Origin: DATDAW01 sp036524675
GTDB taxonomy: Bacteria > Verrucomicrobiota > Verrucomicrobiia > Chthoniobacterales > DASVRZ01
Reading direction: 5' to 3'
Length of the DNA: 54,850 nt
Assembly (NCBI GenBank): GCA_036524675.1
Contig: DATDBU010000064.1
Coordinates: 1 to 54,850 of the forward strand
The notes below the pieces were generated by a model. That model saw only the letters and a program-made list of their open reading frames with translations, was not told where the DNA came from and searched no databases. Made by a program: the position numbers and the translations under genes. Positions 35,110-43,102 of this stretch are shown here, piece by piece (position 1 is the first letter of the stretch; the number at the start of each line of letters is the position of its first letter).

Positions 35110-36054
35110 ATGATTCGCGTATTTTCCTATGTGTTCAGTCTGCTTTTTCTCGGTGCAGCCTCCGTTCATGCTGAGGATGCGTCGAAACTTGTCCGGGTCG
35201 GTTATCAAAAATCCGGGGCGTTGTTGCTGGTGAAGAATGAAGGGACGCTGGAGAAAGCGCTCAAACCGAAGGGCTACGAAGTCGTGTGGACCGAGTTCAC
35301 CGCCGGGCCGCCGCTCATAGAGGCGTTGAATGCTGGAAGTCTGGATCTCGGGCATTCAGGGGAGGGGCCTGTGATTTTTGCGCAGGCTACAGGCGTGCCG
35401 CTCGTGTATCTCGGAAATACAGATGCGAGTCCGGACAGTGCGGCGATTGTCGTGCCGAAAGATTCGCCGCTGAAGACGGTGGCGGACCTGAAAGGCAAAC
35501 AGGTGGCTTTTGCCAAAGGCTCCAGCGCACATTATCTCGTCGCGAAAGCCCTCGAGTCTGCTGGTCTAACATTTGCGGATATCAAACCGGTTTATTTAAG
35601 CCCGCCCGATGGACGCGCAGCGTTTCAGGCCGGGAAAGTGGATGCCTGGGGAATCTGGGATCCGTTCTTTGCGGCTGCGGAGGTGAGCGCGAGTGCGCGG
35701 GTGCTCGTGCCTGGGAAGGGATTGACGCCGCACCGCGAATTCTATTTCGGGCGTAAGGAATACGCGGAAGAGCATCCGGAAGTCGTCGCTGCGTTCCTGG
35801 ACGTTTTGAATGTTTCCGGGCAAAAAGCTGAGTCCGACCCGAAAGCAACTGCAGCGTTTCTCGCGAACAAACTGGGTCTGCCGCTACCGGTGCTCGAGCG
35901 CTCGGAATTGCGCAAGAAACGTTACTACGCCCATCCGCTCACGCCGGAAATCGTGGCTGAACAGCAGGGCGTCGCGGACCTCTTTCTGGCTCAGGGATTG
36001 ATCAAAAAGCCGATCCAGGTGGCGTCGGCGGTTTATCGACCAACAGCCCATTAA
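35110..36054 (+). CDS. ssuA: Aliphatic sulfonate ABC transporter substrate-binding protein
   Basis: A 314-residue periplasmic binding protein. Its signal peptide ends near VHAED. The SsuA/TauA-type opening VRVGYQKSGALLLVKNEGTL and the later segments LDLGHSGEGPVIFAQA, VDAWGIWDPFFAAAE and REFYFGRKEYAEEHPEVV are typical. It captures alkanesulfonates for uptake as a sulfur source. It is the first gene of ssuADCB and starts with ATG 18 bases upstream of nothing but the operon leader; the ssuD start follows its stop by 18 bases. Confidence 0.92.
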   Translation: MIRVFSYVFSLLFLGAASVHAEDASKLVRVGYQKSGALLLVKNEGTLEKALKPKGYEVVWTEFTAGPPLIEALNAGSLDLGHSGEGPVIFAQATGVPLVYLGNTDASPDSAAIVVPKDSPLKTVADLKGKQVAFAKGSSAHYLVAKALESAGLTFADIKPVYLSPPDGRAAFQAGKVDAWGIWDPFFAAAEVSASARVLVPGKGLTPHREFYFGRKEYAEEHPEVVAAFLDVLNVSGQKAESDPKATAAFLANKLGLPLPVLERSELRKKRYYAHPLTPEIVAEQQGVADLFLAQGLIKKPIQVASAVYRPTAH

Positions 36055-36072
36055 GCGAGCTTTCCAACCAAA

Positions 36073-37263
36073 ATGCTGAACATTTTCTGGTTTTTCCCGA
36101 CTCATGGCGATGGCCGCTACCTGGGCACTTCAACCGGGGCGCGGGTCGTCGATTTCGGATATCTGCAGCAGATCGCGAAGGCAATCGATCGGCTGGGGTT
36201 CCATGGGGCGTTGCTGCCAACTGGGCGTTCGTGCGAGGACGCCTGGGTGACAGCCTCGTCGCTAATCGGCACGACCGAACGGCTGCGTTTCCTTGTGGCA
36301 GTGCGTCCTGGGCTGGTTGCTCCGGCACTCGCAGCCCGAATGGCGGCGACGTTTGATCGGCTCTCCGGCGGGCGGCTTCTCATCAATGTGGTCACGGGCG
36401 GCGATCCGGTGGAGCTGGCGGGCGACGGTGTGTTCAACAGCCACGACGAGCGTTATGCGGTGACGGATGAGTTTCTGGAAATCTGGCGTCGGCTGCTCGC
36501 TTCGAGCGACTCGTTCGATTTCGAAGGTAGCCATCTGCGTGTCCGCGGCGCACGAACGATATTCGCCGCGGTGCAAAAGCCGTATCCGCCGTTGTATTTC
36601 GGTGGGTCCTCGCCTGCCGCGATCGGGGTAGCGGCGAAGCATATTGACCACTATCTCACCTGGGGCGAACCGCCGTCGGAAGTCGCGGTAAAGGTAGCGG
36701 CGGTCCGCGAAGCTGCTGCAAGGCATGGCCGGACGCTGCGTTTCGGCATTCGCCTTCACGTCATTGTCCGCGAAACTGAGGCCGAAGCGTGGGCGGACGC
36801 AGATCGGCTCATTTCCCACGTAGACGACGCGACCATTACAACAGTGCAGGCGACTTTGGCGCGCTACGATTCGTCGGGTCAAAAGCGCATGGCGAAGTTG
36901 CAGAAAGGCGGCCGTTCCCGAGCCGATCTCGAAATCAGCCCCAATCTATGGGCTGGAATCGGCCTTGTACGGGCTGGGGCGGGGACCGCTCTGGTTGGGT
37001 CCGCCGAAAATGTCGCTGAGCGGATTCTGGAATATCAACGCGCTGGGATTGAGACGTTTATCCTCTCCGGCTATCCGCATTTGGAGGAATCGTACCGCGT
37101 GGCCGAGTTGCTTTTCCCGCGCTTGCCGCTCGATCCCCAAGTCGCTTCGCCCGTTGCTGGAGTCGAGGCGGCGGGTGAGATCATCGGCCACGAGTACCTT
37201 CCGAAACCCGCCCTGCCGGGGCATTCACGAAAGGACCGCCATGAACCTGTCGCGACTCGTTGA
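36073..37263 (+). CDS. ssuD: FMNH2-dependent alkanesulfonate monooxygenase
   Basis: A 396-residue flavin monooxygenase of the bacterial luciferase family. It desulfonates alkanesulfonates to aldehyde and sulfite. Visible family segments are FWFFPTHGDGRYLG at the start, the LPTGRSCEDAW region, VAVRPGLVAPALAARMAATF, LINVVTGGDPVE and PLYFGGSSPAA. It is slightly longer than the E. coli enzyme (381 residues). No ssuE flavin reductase is in this operon, so reduced FMN must come from another enzyme. It overlaps ssuC by 23 bases. Confidence 0.95.
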   Translation: MLNIFWFFPTHGDGRYLGTSTGARVVDFGYLQQIAKAIDRLGFHGALLPTGRSCEDAWVTASSLIGTTERLRFLVAVRPGLVAPALAARMAATFDRLSGGRLLINVVTGGDPVELAGDGVFNSHDERYAVTDEFLEIWRRLLASSDSFDFEGSHLRVRGARTIFAAVQKPYPPLYFGGSSPAAIGVAAKHIDHYLTWGEPPSEVAVKVAAVREAAARHGRTLRFGIRLHVIVRETEAEAWADADRLISHVDDATITTVQATLARYDSSGQKRMAKLQKGGRSRADLEISPNLWAGIGLVRAGAGTALVGSAENVAERILEYQRAGIETFILSGYPHLEESYRVAELLFPRLPLDPQVASPVAGVEAAGEIIGHEYLPKPALPGHSRKDRHEPVATR

Positions 37264-38014
37264 CTACTTCCTGCCGTGGTTTTTGCCACTGGCGCTCATG
37301 GGAGTCTGGTTTGTGGGGTCACGCAGCGGCTGGATCCCGCCCCAAGAACTTCCAGCGCCAGGAGCCGTCGTGCGTTCGGCGATCGCTCTTACGAAATCCG
37401 GCGAACTCCCGCATCACCTCGGTACGAGTGCCAAACGGGCCGTCGTAGGCCTTGCCATCGGCGGCGGAATTGGTTTTCTCCTTGCGCTGGCCAATGGGCT
37501 CTCAAAGTGGTCGCGTAATTTCTCCGATTCCTCGGTGCAAATGTTGCGAACAATTCCTCATCTGGCTCTGATTCCGCTTGTGATAATATGGTTTGGTATT
37601 GGCGAGGAGGCGAAACGCTTTCTCATCGTAACGGGCGTTCTGTTTCCAATTTATATCAATACCTTTCACGGGATCCGCTCCCTGGATCCGAAGTTGATCG
37701 AAATGGGGCGCGTATACGGATTCGGGCCGTGGGCGCTTTTCTCACAGATCATTTTTCCGGGCGCGCTGCCGTCGATTCTAGTTGGGCTGCGTTATGCGCT
37801 TGGGTTGATGTGGTTGACACTCATTGTCGCGGAAACGGTCGCAACGGACAGCGGCATTGGTTACATGACCATGAACGCTCGCGAATTTTTACAAACCGAC
37901 GTCGTCGTGCTGGGCATTCTCCTGTACGCCCTGCTTGGGAAACTTGCCGACGGCACGGTCGTCCTGCTTGAGCGCTGGTTTCTGCGCTGGAATCCAAGCT
38001 ATCGCCACGCATGA
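37241..38014 (+). CDS. ssuC: Aliphatic sulfonate ABC transporter permease
   Basis: A 257-residue inner-membrane permease. The ATG at 37241 has a good ribosome-binding site (AAGGA) and begins just before TM1; the frame stays open upstream inside ssuD but is not conserved there. The EAA-type coupling loop reads near RSLDPKLIEMGRVYGFGPW, followed by IIFPGALPSILVGLRYALG. It forms the sulfonate channel with SsuB as motor. Its stop overlaps the ssuB start (ATGA). Confidence 0.92.
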   Translation: MNLSRLVDYFLPWFLPLALMGVWFVGSRSGWIPPQELPAPGAVVRSAIALTKSGELPHHLGTSAKRAVVGLAIGGGIGFLLALANGLSKWSRNFSDSSVQMLRTIPHLALIPLVIIWFGIGEEAKRFLIVTGVLFPIYINTFHGIRSLDPKLIEMGRVYGFGPWALFSQIIFPGALPSILVGLRYALGLMWLTLIVAETVATDSGIGYMTMNAREFLQTDVVVLGILLYALLGKLADGTVVLLERWFLRWNPSYRHA

Positions 38015-38760
38015 GCATTCTGATCGCCGACACTCCGCAAACTGCCCGCCGATCCGCGCTTTCGATCGTCGACGTCTCAAAAGCGTTTGGAAAGAAGTTC
38101 GTCTTGCAGGGTATTGATCTCGACGTGGCACAGGGTGAAATCGTTTCCATTGTCGGGCGCAGCGGTTGCGGCAAAAGCACCTTGTTGCGCGTGCTTTCCG
38201 GTCTCGAAATGCCAAGCTCCGGCCACATCGTTGTTGGTGGAAAATCGCTCACAGGTTTGAACCGAGCCGCGCGGCTGATGTTTCAGGACGCTGCCTTGCT
38301 TCCGTGGCGCACCGTCCTCCAAAATGTCGAGCTCGCGGCACCGAACCGCGACCGACACGCTGCCCGGCAAGCACTCACCCATGTCGGCCTCGGTGAGCGT
38401 GCAAATGACTGGCCGACCGTCCTCTCCGGTGGTCAACGTCAGCGCGTTGCCCTTGCGCGAGCGCTCTCGAGCCGGGCGACGATTCTCCTTTTCGACGAAC
38501 CTCTGGGTGCCTTGGATGCTCTCACGCGTCTCGATATGCAGGCTCTCATCGAACGTCTCTGGGACGAAACCGGCTTCACGGCTGTCCTTATCACGCACGA
38601 CGTGGAAGAAGCCGTTGCTCTCGCCGATCGGGTGCTGGTGATGGAAGCTGGACATTTCGTCCTGGAACAGCCTATCACGCTCCCACGACCCAGGGACCGC
38701 ACCGCCCGGGAGTTCGTGGATCTGCGGGAACGAATTCTATCGCGCGTCCTCCAATCTTAA
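38011..38760 (+). CDS. ssuB: Aliphatic sulfonate ABC transporter ATP-binding protein
   Basis: A 249-residue ATPase of the nitrate/sulfonate/taurine group. It has Walker A GRSGCGKST, signature LSGGQRQRVALARA, Walker B ILLFDEPLGALDALTR and the H-loop LITHDVEEAVALADR. The segment MFQDAALLPWRTVLQNVEL is characteristic of this group. It energises SsuC and overlaps it by 4 bases. Confidence 0.94.
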   Translation: MSILIADTPQTARRSALSIVDVSKAFGKKFVLQGIDLDVAQGEIVSIVGRSGCGKSTLLRVLSGLEMPSSGHIVVGGKSLTGLNRAARLMFQDAALLPWRTVLQNVELAAPNRDRHAARQALTHVGLGERANDWPTVLSGGQRQRVALARALSSRATILLFDEPLGALDALTRLDMQALIERLWDETGFTAVLITHDVEEAVALADRVLVMEAGHFVLEQPITLPRPRDRTAREFVDLRERILSRVLQS

Positions 38761-38780
38761 AGCTCGAACCTGAAATTCCC

Positions 38781-39935
38781 ATGCCACCCACCGCCCTTCG
38801 TCTCCGCGGCTTCACAGAATCCGTTATTCGCGAAATGACCCGGGTTGCAATCCGCCATGGAGCGATCAATCTCTCGCAGGGCTTCCCCGATTACGACCCT
38901 CCTGCAGAACTCGTCGAAGCCGCCGAACGCGCGTTGCACGGGGATAACCATCAATACGCTGTGACGTGGGGATCGCCTAATTTCAGGCGGGCACTCGCTG
39001 ATAAACAGTCGCGTTTCATGGGGTTCGACATCGACCCGGATGCCCATCTGGTCGCCACCTGTGGCGGGACGGAAGCCATGCTGGTCGCATTGATGACCGT
39101 CTGCAATCCCGGCGACAGCGTTATCATTTTCTCGCCTTTTTATGAGAATTATGGCGCCGATACGATTCTAGCAGGGGCCCGGCCGATCTATGTGCCGCTG
39201 TACGCGCCGGATTTCACGTTTGACCCGGATGACCTTCGCCGTGCCTTCGCCGAAAAACCGCGTGCCATCGTGGTTTGCAATCCGTCGAATCCGACTGGAA
39301 AAGTGTTTGCCCGAGATGAACTCACTTTCATCGGCCAGCTAGCTACGGAGGCTGATGCCTTTGTTATTACCGACGAGGTCTATGAGCACATTGTCTATGC
39401 GCCGCATATCCATACATACGCTGCTGCGCTGCCTGGGCTGTGGGAGCGGACGCTAACGGTTGGTTCGCTATCGAAGACGTACGCCATTACGGGCTGGCGG
39501 TTGGGCTACGTCCTCGCCCCGCCCGAAATTATTAGTCAGGCGCGGAAAGTGCATGATTTCCTCACTGTCGGCGCTCCGCATCCGTTGCAGGAAGCAGCTG
39601 TGACGGCGCTGCGTTTTCCGGATTCCTATTACCAAACTCTCATTGCCGAATACACGGGCCGTCGCGACCTTTTCCTTGGTTACCTGCGGAGGGCAGGTCT
39701 CACATTCTCCGAACCGCAGGGCGCCTATTATGTTTTGGTGGACATTTCTGAATTCGCCGATGACGACGTGCAATTTGCCCATTGGCTGGCGAAAGAAATC
39801 GGCGTCGCCGCTGTCCCCGGCTCTAGCTTTTTTCATGGCGTGGAGAAGCGCTACATTCGCTTTCACTTTGCGAAACGCGAGGAAACGCTCCGCACCGCGG
39901 GAGAGCGGCTGCTGGGATTGCGCACTCAAAGGTAG
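38781..39935 (+). CDS. Class I/II PLP-dependent aminotransferase (methionine/kynurenine type)
   Basis: A 384-residue fold-type I aminotransferase. It shows INLSQGFPDYDPP, the cofactor-contacting CNPSNPTGKVF, the Asp/Tyr segment ITDEVYEHIVY, and the PLP Lys in GSLSKTYAITGWRLGY. The sequence is close to the YbdL/KAT group, which accepts methionine, glutamine or kynurenine. It starts 20 bases after ssuB and is probably co-transcribed with the sulfonate operon, which fits a methionine-linked role. Substrate specificity cannot be set from sequence alone. Confidence 0.85.
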   Translation: MPPTALRLRGFTESVIREMTRVAIRHGAINLSQGFPDYDPPAELVEAAERALHGDNHQYAVTWGSPNFRRALADKQSRFMGFDIDPDAHLVATCGGTEAMLVALMTVCNPGDSVIIFSPFYENYGADTILAGARPIYVPLYAPDFTFDPDDLRRAFAEKPRAIVVCNPSNPTGKVFARDELTFIGQLATEADAFVITDEVYEHIVYAPHIHTYAAALPGLWERTLTVGSLSKTYAITGWRLGYVLAPPEIISQARKVHDFLTVGAPHPLQEAAVTALRFPDSYYQTLIAEYTGRRDLFLGYLRRAGLTFSEPQGAYYVLVDISEFADDDVQFAHWLAKEIGVAAVPGSSFFHGVEKRYIRFHFAKREETLRTAGERLLGLRTQR

Positions 39936-39946
39936 CGTGTCCTACG

Positions 39947-40768
39947 TTACCCCGCGATCACCAGCCATACCGCGGCAAACAGGAGGACGGCTCCGCATAG
40001 GCGGGTTAGCATCAGGTTGGGATGCAGTTTGGATTCGCTGTTACCGAGCCAGCCGCCGGCGATCCATGCCAGTAATACGCTCCAGATGCAGCGGGAGCTG
40101 TAGACGATATTTACGGCAGTCGCGTCACCGGCGAATTGCAAAGCAAATGTGATAATGATGTTCTGCCCCGCCAGGATGAGGCAACCGAAAAGGAGCCACC
40201 ACAGCGCGGTGCCGCGGGGCGGGGTAATCAGCTTGGTGCCGAAAATTGGCAGGTAAAGACCGCAGGTGAGCAGGCCCAGGACCGTGTACATTGCGGCGAT
40301 GAAACTGGCTTTGCCCGTGTGTGCGGACCAGTGCTGAACCGCGATGTCGGTAAATCCGAACGTTGTGGCGGCGGCCAGGGAGGCCCCGACGGTGATCAGC
40401 AGCGGCCGGACGCCTGCGGCGGAACGTCGCGCACCTGTGCCTGTAACGACAAAAATGCCGACGCTGCTCAGCCCTGCAGCCAGCCACCATGCACCGGGAA
40501 TGGCGTCGCCGAACGCCAGCGAGGCGATGATGGCCACGAGGATGATTTTCGAGCCGAGCAGGGGAGTGGCAATGGAGACATCGCCGGATTTCAAGGCGAC
40601 AAACGTAAAGTATTGCCCGAGGAAAAATGTGCACGCCGCGATGACTGGCTCGTGCCAATGGGCCACGATGGCGTGCCAGTCGGCCACGAACCAGAATGGC
40701 AGGTAGAGCACGGACATAGCCATATTCCCGTAGAAATTGACCTGCCACGGGCTGACTCCACGGCTCAT
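39947..40768 (-). CDS. EamA/DMT-family transporter with missing canonical start
   Basis: A drug/metabolite-transporter-superfamily protein with two EamA halves. From the first ATG it has 273 residues and nine evident membrane segments, but the frame continues upstream through NWPLPAVLFCAIFYTFGAL (about 40783-40840), which looks like the real first helix and has no ATG, GTG or TTG before the in-frame stop near 40890. The gene is therefore either started at an unusual codon, N-terminally shortened, or decaying. It converges on the aminotransferase and lies downstream of iolG on the same strand. Confidence 0.78.
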   Translation of the reverse strand: MSRGVSPWQVNFYGNMAMSVLYLPFWFVADWHAIVAHWHEPVIAACTFFLGQYFTFVALKSGDVSIATPLLGSKIILVAIIASLAFGDAIPGAWWLAAGLSSVGIFVVTGTGARRSAAGVRPLLITVGASLAAATTFGFTDIAVQHWSAHTGKASFIAAMYTVLGLLTCGLYLPIFGTKLITPPRGTALWWLLFGCLILAGQNIIITFALQFAGDATAVNIVYSSRCIWSVLLAWIAGGWLGNSESKLHPNLMLTRLCGAVLLFAAVWLVIAG

Positions 40769-40903
40769 GGTCTGTTTGAGGCCAAGAGCGCCGAATGTGT
40801 AGAAGATGGCGCAGAATAGAACTGCAGGGAGAGGCCAGTTGGTTGTTAAATTAAAAATTAGGAGTTCGGAATTAAGAGTGGGCGGGGGACGAGGGTTTAG
40901 TTA

Positions 40904-41032
40904 AATCTTACTGCTACTCATACTCGTAATGTTCTTCCCTCTCGTCGCCGTTCTCAGACTCACAAATGGAGAGTGAAGGAAGAGGTTCGAGGCGGAAGGA
41001 TTACGATTAAGAGTAAGTGTAGGAGTAAGATT
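40904..41032. repeat. Large imperfect inverted repeat element
   Basis: The left arm (40904-40930) and right arm (41000-41032) are inverted copies: both read ATTACGA, then GAGTA, then an AGTAAGATT end on the appropriate strand, with a 6-base insertion in the right arm. The 69-base interior is purine/pyrimidine biased and weakly self-complementary around ACAAATG. The whole can fold into a stem-loop of about 130 bases. Flanking 40847-40880 is AT- and purine-rich (AAATTAAAAATTAGG). It resembles a REP- or MITE-like dispersed element; copy number is unknown. Confidence 0.6.
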
Positions 41033-41049
41033 ATTATCGTAAGCGATGC

Positions 41050-42048
41050 TTACAGCGTCACGATTTGACCGGTTTGCCACGATTGGGTGGCGGCTTCGGC
41101 GAGTTCCTGGGCTTTGATCGCGTCGGCCATCGTCGTGCGGACGTGGCCGCCGGTTCTGAGCGCGTCGAAAAAGTGAACGAGTTCGTCATGGTAGGCTATT
41201 CGGTAACGCTGGAGGAAATACGGCTCAACGGAATCCGTCGCAACCTGTTTTGCGGTGGAAGAGGTGACTTCCGTGGGCCGAAGGTTCCCGGCCTGCATCA
41301 TCCCGGCACTGCCAAGGACTTCGAAGCGCTGATCGTATCCGAATGTGGCGCGGCGGCTCGCGTTGATTTGGCACAATTTTCCGGATTTACCGCGGATATT
41401 GACGATAGCCGTGTCGATGTCGCCCTCGCCGGCGATGGCGGGATCGACGAGACAGCTTCCCGTTGCGTGGATGGTCGCGGCTTCTTCATCGAGAATCCAC
41501 CGGAAGATGTCGAAGTCGTGAATAAGCATGTCGCGGAAGATATAACCAGAGGTTCTGAAATAGGAGAGATGAGGTGGGGCCTGGTCGCGGCTGGTAATGA
41601 GAAGGACTTCCGGCGCGCCGATTTCTCCGGCGTCAAGCCGCGTTTTGAGGGATTTGAACGTCGGATCGAAGCGTCGCTGGAAACCGACCATGCACAGAAC
41701 GCCGGCGTCATCCACGGCCTTCTGGGCCTGCCGGGCCCGGCTGAGGTCGAGATCGACGGGTTTCTCGCAGAAAATGGCTTTTCCGGCGGCCGCGGCACGC
41801 TCAATGAGATCGGCATGCGTGCTGGTAATCGACGCGATGATGACGGCATCGACGCTGGGATCGTCAAAAATTTCTTTCGCGGTCGCTGTTTGAGCACCGT
41901 GTTGGGCAGCGAGCGCTTCTGCGGCGGGAGCGTAAACGTCTGAAACGTAGGTGAATTCCACGCCCGGAATGCTGGCGAGGTTGGGTGCGTGCACGTGGCC
42001 AATGCGGCCGGCACCGAACTGAGCGGCTTTAATACGGGTATTAATCAT
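41050..42048 (-). CDS. iolG: Inositol 2-dehydrogenase (Gfo/Idh/MocA family)
   Basis: A 332-residue NAD-dependent dehydrogenase that oxidises myo-inositol to scyllo-inosose. It has the Rossmann motif GAGRIG (12-17), AIFCEKPVDLD with the catalytic Lys, and the segment DMLIHDFDIFRW carrying the catalytic Asp/His. The RQAQKAVDDAG and LCMVGFQRRFDP segments are typical of IolG. It overlaps the regulator gene by 8 bases and faces the divergent iol operon, which supports the assignment. Confidence 0.9.
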   Translation of the reverse strand: MINTRIKAAQFGAGRIGHVHAPNLASIPGVEFTYVSDVYAPAAEALAAQHGAQTATAKEIFDDPSVDAVIIASITSTHADLIERAAAAGKAIFCEKPVDLDLSRARQAQKAVDDAGVLCMVGFQRRFDPTFKSLKTRLDAGEIGAPEVLLITSRDQAPPHLSYFRTSGYIFRDMLIHDFDIFRWILDEEAATIHATGSCLVDPAIAGEGDIDTAIVNIRGKSGKLCQINASRRATFGYDQRFEVLGSAGMMQAGNLRPTEVTSSTAKQVATDSVEPYFLQRYRIAYHDELVHFFDALRTGGHVRTTMADAIKAQELAEAATQSWQTGQIVTL

Positions 42049-42910
42049 GTTCTTCGATGGGGCGGTTGGGTTGGGGTTCTTCGATTGTCAGTTCGAGTTT
42101 ATAAGCCATTGCGATAAAGAGTGCCTGACAGAGGCACATCGTGTTCGTTAGGGAACGAAATCCAAAAATGCTGCCTTCTTTGACAGTGAGCAGTGCCGTG
42201 GCGTGGCGGGCGAGCGGCGAAAGTTGGCTATCGGTGATCACCAATGTCGAGGCATGGTGATTCCTCGCGATCCGCGCGCATACCTGTGTTTCACGGCCGT
42301 AAGGCAGAAAAGTGATGGCCACCAAGAGGTCGCCCTTGGCAATATTACCGACCTGGTCGCGATACATGCCGCCCAGGCCGTTGACAAGCACGACGTGTTT
42401 GGTCGTGTGTTGCAGGGCGTAAACCAGATATGACGCAGACGTGAACGACCGCCGAACGCCTACGACGTAGATTGTTTTTGCCTTCAGCAATAGCTCCACG
42501 GCCGCTTCAAACCCGGCCGGATCAAAACTCGCAGCCAGTTCATCGAGTCCGCTCCGACTGCCATCGATGAATTCGCGGCCGACATCCGCGACGGACGCAT
42601 TCTTCGCTTTTCCGCCGATTAGATTGCGAATTCGTTGTTGGTAATTCTGCGTAGGAGCGGCCTGCTGGGTGTAAGCGGCCCGGAACACTTCCTGCATATC
42701 GCTGAATCCGGAAAACCCGAACGACTGCGCAAATCGCACGACGGCCGACGCATGCACATTACAGTGCTTTGCGATGTCACTCACCCGGTCCACCATCACG
42801 CTGTAGCGATGTTGTTCGATATAGGTGGCAACACTTTTCAATTGTTTTGGCAGTGAATCGTACGCAGCAGCGATTCGCTGAATGAGTTCATCAACGGAGA
42901 TGGTTGACAT
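42041..42910 (-). CDS. iolR: RpiR-family (HTH-SIS) transcriptional regulator, likely IolR
   Basis: A 289-residue regulator. The N-terminal RpiR helix-turn-helix (VSDIAKHCNVHASAVVRFAQSFGF, seen in two parts around residues 43-66) is followed by a SIS sugar-phosphate-binding domain (about 125-260). The SIS region starts near ELLLKAKTIYVVGVRRSF. RpiR-type IolR proteins repress inositol operons and are released by a pathway intermediate. It shares the divergent 192-base region with the transport operon, so that region probably holds its operators. Confidence 0.85.
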   Translation of the reverse strand: MSTISVDELIQRIAAAYDSLPKQLKSVATYIEQHRYSVMVDRVSDIAKHCNVHASAVVRFAQSFGFSGFSDMQEVFRAAYTQQAAPTQNYQQRIRNLIGGKAKNASVADVGREFIDGSRSGLDELAASFDPAGFEAAVELLLKAKTIYVVGVRRSFTSASYLVYALQHTTKHVVLVNGLGGMYRDQVGNIAKGDLLVAITFLPYGRETQVCARIARNHHASTLVITDSQLSPLARHATALLTVKEGSIFGFRSLTNTMCLCQALFIAMAYKLELTIEEPQPNRPIEEHD

Positions 42911-42982
42911 GACAGTGTTCGTTAGGAGGAGCGTTCAAATCTATAACCAGGCGAAAAGAAAAGCGCCACTCAAAAATAGAAA

Positions 42983-43015
42983 AAACATTCTAAAAAAGTT
43001 TTTTTCGAAATGTTT
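42983..43015. promoter_or_regulatory. Palindrome in the iol divergent promoter region
   Basis: Inverted repeat AAACATT (42983-42989) and AATGTTT (43009-43015) encloses an A-run and a T-run that also pair with a one-base offset. It lies between the divergent regulator and permease genes, about 90 bases before the permease ATG. It is a candidate operator for the RpiR-type regulator, or part of an AT-rich promoter. No match to a known IolR consensus is claimed. Confidence 0.4.
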
Positions 43016-43102
43016 GTTGCGCGCGATTTTCCTGCAGCTAGTTTCCATGCGTTCACCCGCTCATCGCGTGCTTCCCCACGCTTTGAAACCCGGAACAACC
43101 CT

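Noticed and set aside
34737..35111. Minus-strand frame filling the ssuA upstream region
   Set aside because: It starts on the ssuA start codon region, has no domain and would occupy the divergent promoter region; judged non-coding.
41065..41943. A 292-codon open frame on the plus strand opposite iolG
   Set aside because: It is antisense to a well-supported dehydrogenase and has no domain or ribosome-binding signal; codon bias of iolG explains it.
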